Source of the DNA: Hydractinia symbiolongicarpus
Taxonomy: Eukaryota > Cnidaria > Hydrozoa > Anthoathecata > Hydractiniidae
NCBI RefSeq assembly: GCF_029227915.1
Contig: NC_079875.1
Location: forward strand, 28,520,001 to 28,584,000
Direction: 5' to 3'
Length of the DNA: 64,000 nucleotides
Both the position numbers and the translations under genes were made by a program. Position 1 is the stretch's first letter. Each line of letters opens with the position of its first letter. Below are positions 35,696 through 46,354 of this stretch, piece by piece. The notes under the pieces are model-generated. The model searched no databases and was not told the DNA's origin. It worked only from the letters and a program-made list of their open reading frames with translations.

Positions 35696-36715
35696 GTGGA
35701 CCAACTTCCTGGTGGCCAGTATTGGAATCCCTCGCCACATATTGTCTCAGCTGCAAACAATGTACCCACTACCAATAAAGCTTCTGAAAGTGATTTTGCC
35801 ATTCTTGATTTGCTTGTTAAAACAAAACCAAGTGCTAGTATTCAAGCAATGCAAGCTCTCACCATGTGGTCTCGGAATCAAACATCTGGTTGGCTTGACA
35901 ATTTGTCAATTGATGAACGAGATAAGCTACTTAACAATGCTCGAGAAAATTTCACGAAAATGAAATTGAAATATGATGAGAGAAAGAAAGCCCTTATTGA
36001 AAAGAAACACAACAAACTGGTTGATAAACAGAATAAGAAAAGAGATGCTGAAGCTAAGCTCAACATGAAAAAAATAGGAATTATTAACGCATTACAAAGC
36101 CTGAAAGTTAAAGCATGGTTATCTGTTGAGGATGCTGCCAATGAATTACAAAGTTTTAGTGACGATTTAAAGGAAAAAATTTTGAATACCCAACTAGATT
36201 TTTACCGCTATGTATTACAAGTTAAGTGCCCATTAAAGTTATTTACAAAAACAAAAATGGTTGAAAAAAAAAGAGTAAATAAGGGTTGGCATGAGTTGTT
36301 TGAAAATCTGAAAACAATTATGCAAGATAAACTGGTCCCAGTACAAAAAGATATCCGGAGTAAGCTAAAGAATCAAGAAGATCGAGAGGAAGCTGTTCGC
36401 AATAAAAAGAAGAAGCTAATGGAAAAAATACAAAATGATCGTATGGGAAGACTAACAAAACAACAGAGGGAGAACCTATTACCAAATTTTATTGAAAATC
36501 CAGAGCTATTAGTGGGTAGAACAATTCAGCACCGTGTTTCTGAAGAGGACAGCGAGGAAGTTTTTTGGTGTAGAGGAGATGTTGTTAAAATTAGTAAACT
36601 TACCAGTGTTTTAAAGAAAACTGAATATGAAATTCGTTATGATAACGAGCCTGATAATATTTGGTCTTTCCCCTTGCTTATAGATTTGGAAAAAGGAGAT
36701 CTTTTTGTTATTTAG
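35696..36715 (+). CDS. C-terminal segment of the transposase-like protein (about 339 aa)
   Basis: In the same frame as the preceding segment, separated by one stop codon and five sense codons. It has a helical first part, then a long Lys/Arg/Glu-rich coiled coil (about residues 85-130 and 185-260 of this segment). It ends in a compact domain with FWCRGDVVKISK and YEIRYDNEPDNIWSFPLL, rich in Trp, Tyr and acidic residues, which looks like a small beta-barrel reader-type fold. The final stop is TAG at 36,713. On its own it has no plausible independent start, so it belongs to the broken gene. Confidence 0.55.
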   Translation: MDQLPGGQYWNPSPHIVSAANNVPTTNKASESDFAILDLLVKTKPSASIQAMQALTMWSRNQTSGWLDNLSIDERDKLLNNARENFTKMKLKYDERKKALIEKKHNKLVDKQNKKRDAEAKLNMKKIGIINALQSLKVKAWLSVEDAANELQSFSDDLKEKILNTQLDFYRYVLQVKCPLKLFTKTKMVEKKRVNKGWHELFENLKTIMQDKLVPVQKDIRSKLKNQEDREEAVRNKKKKLMEKIQNDRMGRLTKQQRENLLPNFIENPELLVGRTIQHRVSEEDSEEVFWCRGDVVKISKLTSVLKKTEYEIRYDNEPDNIWSFPLLIDLEKGDLFVI

Positions 36716-36899
36716 TTACGATTTATTTAGTGATAGATTATTTCCAGTATTTTCAAGTCATTTAGTAGTGGTGATTGTTATGAGCCCTGCATGTTAAGAG
36801 TTCTTTCAATGTTGTTGTTTTTTAGTGGTAGGAAAAACATTTTTTTTGACTATGCAGTAATAAACATTTTTGTTTTAATTTTCATAGGTTGTGGTTGCT

Positions 36900-37960
36900 T
36901 TTTCACTTATGTTGGGGTCTGGTCTGTAAATTGGAGATATAACGAAACAGCACAATATATTGTGCTAGCAATTATATATTTTATTTTATCCAATTATTCA
37001 TATGTATTTGATGAGTTTTCACCATTTTGGTCTTCACTTCTTACTTCTGTGAATCATAATAAATCTAGTCTGTAAAATGTGATTCTGATAACTGAGCACA
37101 CAATAATTTTTTTCCAAGTTGCAGTAATATTATTTATTAACTGAATTATTTATATTTGCACATGTAGTCAATGATTTTTCACAATTTTGGTCTTTTTGTC
37201 AAGTCTGTAAATTACATTAAATCTGGTCTGCAAAATATACATTTTGAGATTTAACATGATACTTCATATAATTTATTTTGATAAGTATTGGTCATACTAT
37301 CATGCCTATTTATTTGCACTTTTTGTTTGACTGTTTTTGCTTTTTTTGAGCATATTTCGCATCTGGTCTGGAAATTACAAAGAATCTGGTCTATAGAATA
37401 TACTTTCAGAATATCTCATAACACTCCCACTTTTTTTTTAAAAAAAATAGTTATTCTATTCTGATTTTTTTCTGCTCCCACATTTCCTTGAGAAGTTTTT
37501 ATTGTTTTGGTTATATTTTAGGTCTGTAAATTACAAAAAATGTGGTCTGTAAAATGTATTTATTAAAGGATCACGTGATACCTCATAATTGTATTTTCCT
37601 TAACTGAGAGACCTAAAAACCATCCTAATTATTCATATTTACACACGTAGTCAATGATTTTTCACGATTTTGGTCTTTTTTTTGTCAAGTCTGTAAATTA
37701 CACTAAATCTGGTCTGTAAAATATACATTTCGAGTTTTAACATGGTACTTTATATATATAATTTATTTTGATAAGTAGTGATCATACTATTATGTCTCTT
37801 TAATAATATTCGCATTTTTTATATGATCGTTTTTGCTATTTTGGATATATTTTGCGCCTGGTCTGGAAATTACAAAGAATCTGGTCCGTAAAATGTACTT
37901 CTTGAAGGATCACGTGATACCTCATAATTTATTTTTAAACTAAGTGGTATTTTAAGTAGC
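36900..37960 (+). repeat. Degenerate ~160-bp tandem repeat with ~490-bp trimer
   Basis: A motif close to GGTCTGTAAATTACA, then AATCTGGTCTGTAAAAT, recurs near 37,060, 37,200, 37,360, 37,525, 37,690 and 37,860. Every third unit is more alike: 37,150-37,290 matches 37,640-37,780, and 37,345-37,400 matches 37,845-37,900. This gives a higher-order period near 490 bp. GGATCACGTGATACCTCATA follows two of the units. It forms the 3' non-coding part of the candidate transposon. Confidence 0.75.
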
Positions 37961-38524
37961 CTAGTTATGCATTTGCGTGTGTTTTATTGACGATTTCCTG
38001 TTATATTCCTAAATTTATGACCATATTTGGTAATGTAATTTTGCGCATGCGCAATAGCATTTGGTAAAATATACGACCTAATCATATAGTACTTATCTTT
38101 CTCTGTATTTATACCAAATTTTAGCTTAACTCGATAATTTTTTAACTATGCTGATCTGCATCATACCATCATTTTGACCTTTTTCAGAGCACCAAAAAAC
38201 GCCTATTGGGGCCGAAAATATTGCCAGTGTTTATATGGAGGAATGCGCAGGAATTTGTCTAATTTTAAAAATGTTAGAAGGGTGAGTGACCCCTCGTTGG
38301 AAAGCACAATAATAGCTCTTTTACGTTAACATATAAGCTAAGCAAACAACGATGTTGTTAAAAATAGCCTGAACAGCCTATCTATATCTCGTGATAATCT
38401 AAAAATAATTTCTGAACAACAAAATATGTACAAAAATAATATTTACAAACGTTATTTTGAGTAATCTACAATATAAACACAAGACAAGTATAGCATATGT
38501 AAGGAGAATTCAGATTTTTGTTGT

Positions 38525-39410
38525 TACCTTGGATAAGTTGTCTTTCTTTGTTTTATGTCCCTGTCCTGTAATATTGCTGTAATATTGCTCAGACATTCCA
38601 AACATCTTGGCTTTGGCGTACGTGTCTGATCTTCGTGCGATAAAGTTCTCTTTGTTAAACTTTTCTTCCAGTCACAGGTTCTATTTTCAACATGGTTTCC
38701 TTTGAGGTCCATTCAAGAAACGAGCGTTGATGAATGTCACAACAAGGCTTTTAACCAAACGCGTAGGCAAATTCAAATGAAATAGTCGAATTTCTGGGAT
38801 CTTGGCCATTGTTCAAAGCCATTATTGTGTTTACATTTATTCTTGTCATATCAAGAACATATGAAAACGCAACAACAGTCCATTTCCTTGATTTTGACTC
38901 GCAACAGTACGACTCTGCTCTTTTGTCACATTCATCTGTCCCCCTTTAGTAAAATCATAGAATTTGTAAACGGCTGGTTTGTTACCAAATCTTGAACGTA
39001 ATTAATTGTTCTCTTCAGGTAAAAACGGTTTGCTCTCCCTCAGGTTTTCCTGCATTAACATTAGCAGGATGTAGATAAGGCATACTGTGATGTAGACCTC
39101 GATAATAAAACAAACCAATTATTAACATTTCTTGTCTGTCAACTTCATCCATGGAGATTTGTCACTACTGAATTTGTTAGCACCTTGTTTGACAATGAAT
39201 TTTTGTTTGTGTTAGAAGCAATAATGTCCATCATGCTATCCGAAACAAATAACAGAAAACATTTAAGTTCGCTTTTACAATTACGAGCGTCTCCAATCAC
39301 TTGACATTTTTCTCGAATTACATAATCTCTTTTACGTCCACTTGGCGGCGGTGATGTATTGTAAAAGTCAATTATTGGTTCGTCTTATTCGGCTCCTTCA
39401 GAATTGATTT
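38525..39410 (-). pseudogene. piggyBac-type transposase relic, internally deleted
   Basis: Minus-strand fragments read like piggyBac transposase. A segment CFLLFVSDSMMDIIASNTNK near 39,200-39,290 is followed by a GLFYYRGLHHSMP stretch. After a stop-ridden joint of only about 50 codons comes a stretch around 38,790-38,960 reading GGTDECDK, then SRKWTVVAFSYVLDMTRIN, which corresponds to the Asp-containing C-terminal part. The last piece (38,524-38,712) has a RCLECL zinc-ribbon-like motif. Most of the central catalytic region is missing and several frameshifts and stops are present, so it is dead. Ends and TTAA target sites were not identified. Confidence 0.65.
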
Positions 39411-39418
39411 GTATAGTG

Positions 39419-39640
39419 GCGCCGTAGATTAGTGGTTATAGCTCTCGTACTCTGTGCGGGAGACCGGGGTTCGATTCCTCTCGACGGCGATTTGGCGAGT
39501 GAATGTTACCATAGCTTCGGGTTAACCCAAGCCATGTGAGGGGATTTGGGGAGATGGCGCACTGTGTGGGCCGTTGGATGTTGCCGGGAGTTGTCTAGTA
39601 GAGCGTGGGCCCTACTAATTGGGTCTGTGTAGCTCAAAAT
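39419..39640 (+). mobile_element. tRNA-derived SINE
   Basis: The tRNA-like head at 39,419-39,488 has an A-box-like TAGATTAGTGG and a perfect B box GGTTCGATTCC (39,468-39,478), with CGCCGT and ACGGCG pairing as an acceptor stem. The anticodon region is too long for a functional tRNA. A GC-rich body follows to about 39,640 (AGTGAATGTTACC, GTTAACCCAAGCC and GGGCCCTACTAATTGGGTC segments), unlike its AT-rich surroundings. It is a different family from the SINE in the 4.1-kb module. It abuts the piggyBac relic. Confidence 0.65.
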
Positions 39641-40392
39641 GGAAGTCGACAATTTTCTGTACTGCGGTCGTTCGTTATTTATAACCTGTTTTTCATCATT
39701 ACCTTCTGCATCAACATATTCAACATTTTTTTACCCAGTAAAGTATATATATTTTAAAAAGCTACGGGATTTGTCTTTACGCTGCAAAAAACCTTATTTT
39801 GCTTACATTTTTTTACTAAAAGTTTTTAAGCATTTTCCAGGGTAAGGGTGTTTGGCTAGCTAGCCTCCTTGAATATCAACAAACATGGCCAACAGATCGA
39901 CATGCAAAAAGTTCTATAAGTCTTAGATAATCAAAAAAGGTTAAATTAGTCTCATTATTACATTTAACAGTTCTTTTAAATTCACTCTGATTTGCAAAAT
40001 CTAAGTATGAAAGTGTGGTAGATGAAGACCACCTAGATACAGTGTGGCAGCAGGCCATTGGGTACCTAGCCATAAATGCTAGGACAGGGAAAAAAATGAA
40101 GCAAAACCTTAAGATGTAGCAGATTGAAATAGGTGGCCACACATTTGCATTATCTTCAATTTAATAGCACATGGGTTAATTTTTGGCCAAAGAATACAAG
40201 TTTTAAATTTGGATGAAATACGAACATGTTTTAAGAGCACCCCAAGAGCCTAAGCGGCAGTTTCGCTTTTTTATATATAGCTAGCTCTGGCTGTTAATTA
40301 AACTGTGAAAAAGTAAACCAAATAAAGCCTTGAATGCTTTGAACAATAAGTACTGCCACGCTTTTACTGTTAAGTGCAACATGTCATATTTA
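39641..40392. other. Intergenic, nothing recognised
   Basis: AT-rich DNA with short, unconvincing open frames on both strands and no repeat structure I can support. Confidence 0.6.
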
Positions 40393-40819
40393 GGGGCTGT
40401 TTACATCAAATATTTCCTCGGATAGCGGGGAAATATTTCAGCATAATATAATTTTTACTTTCTGTTCATATGGCATGGGCGAGAGAAAACTTTTCCTCGG
40501 GTGAGAAAATACCATGTGATAAGTTTCTATTGTTTATTATGATAAGAATCTATTGTTTATTTTTAAAAGTTATGCCCAATCGACATAAATTTATCTCACC
40601 TGCTGAGGAAACTTCTGTTTTTTGGGAAAATGCATTACCCGCTTACCGAGATCTCGATCATGCGCACCTGAGATCTTGGTAGGCGGGTAAATGTTTTCTC
40701 TCATATGAATGCAACTAAATTTTGTTAAGAGTTTGTTAACAACCCGAGATCTTGTTTTCATATCATGCTGAAACATTTGCCCGGTTCCCGAGGAAATATT
40801 TCCCCTATGAACATGCCCC
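40393..40819. mobile_element. PIF/Harbinger-type MITE (427 bp)
   Basis: Flanked by the trinucleotide TTA on both sides (40,390-40,392 and 40,820-40,822). The ends form imperfect inverted repeats of about 30 bp beginning GGGGC and sharing AAATATTTCCTCGG. Inside, segments around CGAGATCTCG and AGGCGGGTAAATG and its partner fold back further. A TTA duplication with G-rich ends is the hallmark of PIF/Harbinger elements. The short length and lack of genes make it a non-autonomous MITE. Confidence 0.75.
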
Positions 40820-41972
40820 TTAGGACTCGTAAAGAAAAGTCTCAAACAAAGATAAAATAATCTAAGTTACAATATAATTTGTGTATTTCATTTAGCAAAC
40901 ATAAAAATAAAAACTGTACATTAATTCTTTAAATAAGTCTTCCATTAAGAACCATATAATGTGCATAGTAGCTGTGTTTGCAACAAAAAGTATCCCAAAC
41001 AATTGAAACCAACACTTTAACAGGTTGTTGATGCCACATGGATACTAAAAAAAATATGACAGTGGATTTTTAATATTTACATTACCTCAACAGGATAAAT
41101 TTTGAAATAAATTTTTTGCCTTGGATTTTCTTTTAATGTATTTCATAGACATTTCATAATGACTGGAATGTTAAGCTTGTTGCTTTAATCACTTATTCTA
41201 AGTCCTCATTATTTCGCTATTTTTTTCCTCGCGGAACTTCTCCCCTGTGAAACTTTGAAGTTCCGCGAGTGAAGTTCTTAGGAATATTTTATGTGAAAAT
41301 CATTAGCTTTTGTATAAAATATACTTATTATATATACTTATTATAATAATACTTATTAATGAAATGCAATACTTTCTTGCAACAAAAGCCCACAGGGGTT
41401 AAGAGGTTCCACAAAACCATTTTTTCCACAATACACCTCTTCACAGTTTAAGTCGTTTACTTATGTTCTGTATTAAAAAAAGGAAGTAAACAGAGTGAAT
41501 TTAATAGTTACTTATTTATTTATTTAATTTCCATCAGATAGTATGATAATAATAATAAAAATTATTCATGCAAACTCATTAAAATCAATTAATGGAGGGA
41601 TAACCACCACGAATAAGGCTTTGACCATATGCATTAGGAATATTTCTCATTTTCTAAAGCCTTCTTAATTCATTACAGTTAATTCTTTTCTTTTTAATTC
41701 TCAATAAGACGTGGTAACAAAAGAAAGACTGTGAAACTGTGAACTCGTTTATTAGCATCTTTTCGACACTAGGAATCGTAATTCATTATACTACTCATAA
41801 CATCATCATTCAAGTGCCATTTATAGCTAGCTACAGGTCACCAAAATATCTTGACTTTGAAGGCAAATTTTTCGGAGCAAAAAAATGTAAGCACCAGGAC
41901 GTTGATTTCTTCTGGTAATACAATGTTTGAAATTAATAAAAATATCTATGAATAGGCTTGGAAAACTTTATA
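40820..41972. other. Intergenic, AT-rich, one hairpin
   Basis: No coding region is supportable. The only clear structure is a 13-bp perfect inverted repeat at 41,228-41,240 and 41,257-41,269 (CTCGCGGAACTTC and its complement) with a 16-base spacer. Confidence 0.6.
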
Positions 41973-43880
41973 GTGTCTCATGTTCTATATATTATAGCCG
42001 TAAAATTGATAAACGAGGAATTTAAAGAAGACAAGTGTTATATATTTGCGATTTTTTGTATTCACACAAGAAAATTGTCATTTAGGGACGACAACCTCGT
42101 CTTAGGTTCCATATATTTTAGCCGTAAAATTGATAAACGACGCAATTAAAAGAGACGAGTGTCTCATATATTTGCGATTTTTTGTATTGATACAGGATAA
42201 TTATACTTTAGGGACGACAACCTCGTCTCATGTTCTATATATTATAGCCGTAAAATTGATAAACGAGGAATTTAAAGGAGACGAGTGTTATATATTTTCA
42301 ATTTTTCGTATTGATACAAGATAATTGTACTTTTGGGTCAACAACATCTCCGGTTCTATATATTTCGGCCATAGAATTGATAAACGAGGCATTTAATAGA
42401 GACGAGTGTCATATATTTGCGACTTTTCGTATTGATACAAGATAATTGTACTTTAGGGACGACAATCTCGATTCAGATTCTTATATTCCAGCTGCAAAGT
42501 TGATATACGAAGCATTTAAAACAGACGACTTTCTGATATATTTGCGATTTCTCGTATTGATACAGGATAACTGTACTTTAGGGACGACAACCTCGTCTCA
42601 GGTTCTATATATTATAGCCGTAAAATTGATAAACGAGGAATTTAAAGGAGACGAGTGTTATATATTTGCGATTTTTCGTATTGATACAAGATAATTGTAA
42701 TTTAGGGACGACAACCTCGTCTCAGGTTCCATATATTTTAGCCGTAAAATTGATAAACGAAGAATTTAAAAGAGACGAATGTCTCATATATTTGCGATTT
42801 TTCGTATTGACACAAGATAATTGTCATTTAGGGACGACAACCTCGTCTCAGGTTCCATATATTTTAGCCGTAAAATTGATAAACGAGGCAATTAAAAGAG
42901 AAGAGTGTCTCATATATTTGCGATTTTTTGTATTGATACAGGATAATTATACTTTAGGGACGACAACCTCGTCTCATGTTCTATATATTATAGCCGTAAA
43001 ATTGATAAACGAGGAATTTAAAGGAGACGAGTGTTATATATTTGCAGTTTTTCGTATTGATACAAGATAATTGTAATTTAGGGTCAACAACATCTCCGGT
43101 TCTATATATTTCGGCCGTAGAATTGATAAACGAGGCATTTTAAAATTACGAGTGCAATATAATTGCGATTTTAGTATTGATACCAGATAATTGTACTTTT
43201 GGGTCAACAACATCTCCGGTTCTATGTAATTCGGCCATAGAATTGATAAACGAGGTATTTAATAGAGACGAGTGTTATATATTTGCGACTTTTCGTATTG
43301 ATACAAGATAATTGTACTTTAGGGACGACAACCTCGATTCAGATTCTTATATTCCAGCTGTAAAGTTGATATACGAAGCATTTAAAACAGACGACTTTCT
43401 GATATATTTGCGACTTCTCGTATCGATACAGGATAACTGTACTTTAGGGACGACAACCTCGTCTCAGGTTCCATATAATTTAGCCGTAAAATTGATAAAC
43501 GAGGCATTTAAAACAGATGAGTGTTATATATTTGCTATTTTTCGTATAGAAGAAGATAATTGTACTTTAGGGACGACAACCTCGTTTCAGATTCTTATAT
43601 TCCAGCCGTAAAGTTGATATACGAAGCATTTAAAACAGACGACTTTCTGATATGTTTGCGATTTTTTGTATTGATGCAGGATAATTGTACTTTAGGGACG
43701 GCAACCGCGTCTCAGTTTCTATATAATTTGGACGTAAAATTGATAAACGAGGTATTTCAAAGTGACTAGTATCATGTATTTGCGATTTTTCGTATCGATA
43801 CAAGCTAATTGTCATTTGGGGACAACAACCTCGTCTTAGGTTCTAACTATTTTAGCCGTCAAATTGATAAACGAGGTATT
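41973..43880 (+). repeat. 124-bp satellite array 2
   Basis: Same satellite family, but a distinct subfamily. Monomers carry ATTATAGCCGTAAAATTG and GAGGAATTTAAAGGAGACGA, and some carry GATTCTTATATTCCAGC with ATACGAAGCATTTAAAACAG. The array stops in mid-monomer at 43,880, where a hAT-like relic begins. Confidence 0.93.
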
Positions 43881-44960
43881 TGGAGACAGATTTCCAACCA
43901 AGGCATATAAAATAAAGAAACTGTGACGTGAGCCATTAACAGATTGGCCTGATGCATGTGCTGCTTTCAAACGCCATGAAAATGTTCCCAATGGCATACA
44001 TAGTGATACCATAGTTGCTTTTATCTCACTGATAAATGCTGTTGAAGGTAAATCCTAACTAATTGATGTCTTAATTGACAACCAAAGGAAAACTGTTGTA
44101 TTAGAAAACCGAAAGAAACTGATTCCTATTACAGATGCCATCATATTGTGTGGACGGAAATGTATTGCACTAAGAGGACATCGTGATTATGGTAAATATC
44201 ATCCAGCTCCAGGGGAATATTTAGTAGGAAGAACTGGCAATTTTGTAGAATTGCTGAATTTTCGAGTTCGAGGTGGTGATACTGATTTGAAAGAGCATTT
44301 ATCAAAATGCCCTAAAAACGCAACATATATTTCCAAAACCACTCAAAATGATTTAATAAATTGTTGTGGTAAGGTAATAACTAATAAATTTGTTTCTGAA
44401 ATTAGGAAGAATAAATTTTTCTCTGTCCTGACTGATGAACTTTTAGATTATTCTAGTAAGGAACAACTTTCTTTAGTAATCCGTTATGTTGATTCAAGTA
44501 GAAATATCAAGGAAGATTTTCTTAAATTTCTTCATTGTAAAAAGGGGTTTAACTGGTGCAGATTTAGCCCAGCTTATGTTGTCTGCTCTGCAAAATTTTA
44601 ATCTAGATTTCAGTAATTGCAGGGGCCAGGGTTATGATGGGGCTGGTAAAGTTGTTGGACATTTAAATGGTTTATCAGCTCGTCTTCTGTCAGTTAACAA
44701 AAAGGCTATTTATGTTCATTGTCATAGCCACCGTTTAAACCTTTGTGTTGCGAAATCTTGTTCCTTCACGCTGGAACAAAATGAAAGAAATTTCCTACTT
44801 CTTTAACTTTTCACAAAAAAGGTAACAGCTCCTTGAAAAAAAATGTCATTCAATATTGTCCTAATTCTGATAAGTCTAAACTTAAAGATGTCTGCCGAAC
44901 ACGGTGGATTGAGCGTATTGATGACATGGAAGTTTTCAAGAATATGATATGACAGTTAAA
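43881..44960 (+). pseudogene. hAT/ZMYM1-like transposase relic
   Basis: Plus-strand fragments in changing frames match the hAT-derived DUF4371/ZMYM1-like family. There is an N-terminal stretch near 43,945-44,140 with an internal stop, then an open frame 44,146-44,601 with DLKEHLSK, ATYISKTTQNDLINCCG and FFSVLTDEL (the Asp of TDE is a likely catalytic residue). A shift at an A5G4 run near 44,540 leads into GQGYDGAG and VHCHSHRLNLCVAKSC. After another shift comes CRTRWIERIDDMEVF at about 44,890-44,940. The C-terminal dimerisation part is missing. It is clearly non-functional. Confidence 0.75.
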
Positions 44961-45453
44961 TAAAATTGTCAATAATAAAACTGCCACCAAAGCACACTCT
45001 TTTTGCGGAAAGTAGCGGAGTGCGCGCTAGCGCACAGAGCGTAGCGAAGCACATTTCCTCATTAAATAAGCCAAATATAAGTGAAAACTAAGCACGGTGG
45101 AGAGTATATAGGATTTCTATACGATTTCGTCCCTATACATCAAATTTATAAAAAATTCTGATATTTTATCAGTGTTGCCCAGTAATTTTATCTGGTCATT
45201 TGTTGGTAAATTTTTGTAAATATCTGATTGAGCGAGACAACGTGACGGCGATGGAGTTTTTGTTGTGTTTTAAAGATGGTGTTAAACGTAGTCAGCCAGC
45301 TAGAAGCGAAGTGATGAGATTTTTCAAGAAAGAAGTGGAGGTTATGATCACTGTTTTTTAAAGGTTGTGAAAACCCCTTACATACACCTAAAGCTATCTA
45401 GCACAACATGTGTGGCTATAATGTGCAACTATAAAAGTATATATGCATCCATG
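44961..45453. other. Intergenic with a GC-rich patch
   Basis: A short GC-rich, partly palindromic stretch at about 45,010-45,060 (GCGCTAGCGC core) resembles a transposon end, but I found no partner. The rest is unremarkable. Confidence 0.5.
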
Positions 45454-45519
45454 CCCTGTTGGTCTAATGGCTATGACACTCTTATAAATGAGAGATCTAA
45501 GTTCGAATCCTGGACAGGG
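45454..45519 (+). pseudogene. tRNA-like SINE head
   Basis: CCCTGTTGGTCTAATGGCTA through TCCTGGACAGGG, the same head type as at 8014-8078 but on the plus strand. The B box AGTTCGAATCC differs at one position. It is not followed by the LINE tail seen in the 4.1-kb module, so this copy is truncated or belongs to a variant. Confidence 0.6.
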
Positions 45520-45638
45520 CTAGGGAAAACATTAATTATGTTGCACATATAGCTATACATTGCAGTATTAAGGATATTATATTCCGTATACTATGATGTA
45601 TATATATATATTCTGATTTTTACCCTGACTTTTTACCT

Positions 45639-45840
45639 TTGCCGCAGGGATCTGTGTTGGGCCCCTGCTTTTTCTTTTGTATATTGATGACTTGAAATCT
45701 GTCATCAATTCAAACCACCACCACCTATATGCAGATAATACAATAATTATTTCATCCCATAAAAACTTGGATACCCTTGTCTCGCAGGTCGAGTTAGAAC
45801 CTTCGAAGTCGACCTCTGGCTGAATAATAACAAAATTAGA
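45639..45840 (+). pseudogene. Non-LTR reverse transcriptase fragment
   Basis: LPQGSVLGP in one frame is followed, after a one-base shift, by LLFLLYIDDLKSV and LYADNTIII. The QGSVLGP-to-YADD block is characteristic of Jockey/CR1-like non-LTR retrotransposon reverse transcriptases. The catalytic YADD is changed to YADN here and a TGA follows at about 45,822. It is a short dead fragment. Confidence 0.7.
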
Positions 45841-46120
45841 GCCAGTTGAAAAAAGTTGAGAACAAAACTATCAACTATATCTGTATTCCTTTTATATTTC
45901 TTAGTTCATTGTGTTTTTCTCTGTTTTTTCTCTGTCTTAGAAATCTAACAGGACCCATGGAAAAAACTTGGTATATAATATACAAGCTTTTGAATGGCTA
46001 TCCTGTAAATAAATATCATACCGACACTTCTTTAACCTATTGGTAAGAAAACAGACGCCGGATACTGTTTATCTACATTTTAGTAGTTTTTGATTCATTA
46101 GATTATAAACAATACGTAAT

Positions 46121-46300
46121 GTCATTGGCACGTGAAATATTGCGTCCGGAATAAACAGTGCATTTGCTAATACAAAAAGCGCTGGGAACTAAGTTTTTCA
46201 AAAACAAACATTTTTTGCTTTGATTGGACAAAATAGATCACGTGAACTTTTATAAAAAACGAAAAATTTTAACTGTGATTGGACAATATGGATCACGTGG
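46121..46300. promoter_or_regulatory. Three ATTGG + CACGTG motif pairs
   Basis: ATTGG (reverse CCAAT box) is followed by the E-box CACGTG at 46,124-46,134, 46,223-46,244 and 46,278-46,299. The last two share TGATTGGACAA and GATCACGTG and lie 55 bp apart. This is a promoter-like arrangement, but no convincing gene follows it. Confidence 0.3.
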
Positions 46301-46354
46301 TTTACGCCGTCGAAATATACTTCCTTAACTAGCTGCTACTGCACACAGTGAGTG

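Larger units (their letters stand above)
33846..36715 (+). pseudogene. Large coiled-coil transposase-like protein, frameshifted
   Basis: One long gene broken by small lesions. The frame starting MAAIKITNSEIYEWYTKL at 33846 shifts in an A-rich run near 34,040. It continues as a Lys/Glu/Gln-rich coiled coil through 34,402, shifts twice more around 34,390-34,440 (including an A8 run), then runs open from 34,529 with one in-frame TGA at 35,678-35,680 and ends at 36,715. All lesions except the TGA sit in or near homopolymers, so old mutation or sequencing error are both possible. Layout: N-terminal helix region, long coiled coil, possible RNase H-like core, basic coiled coil, C-terminal aromatic domain. 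The family is common in cnidarian-type genomes as uncharacterised multicopy proteins. A transposase role is inferred from copy context and inverted ends. Confidence 0.6.
32892..38381 (+). mobile_element. Candidate 5.5-kb DNA transposon abutting the satellite
   Basis: ATAGGCTGTTC at 32892-32902 is matched by its exact complement at 38371-38381, and the left copy lies precisely where the satellite is cut. Between them lies one plus-strand coding region (33846-36715) for a large transposase-like protein, plus a repetitive 3' region. The 5' 950 bp contains T-rich and TTAG/TAGC microsatellite sequence (33,360-33,410; 33,534-33,547) and no open frame. The inverted repeat is short, so the right boundary is tentative. 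No target duplication is clear. Confidence 0.5.

Noticed and set aside
36791-37075. 94-aa hydrophobic frame resembling a membrane protein
   Set aside because: It overlaps the ~160-bp repeat, and its Phe/Ile/Tyr richness follows from AT-rich composition.
39419-39488. Functional tRNA gene
   Set aside because: The B box is good, but the anticodon loop is too long and the sequence runs into a SINE body.
40470-40845. Overlapping 70- and 84-aa frames on opposite strands
   Set aside because: They lie inside the foldback MITE, whose symmetry creates open frames on both strands.
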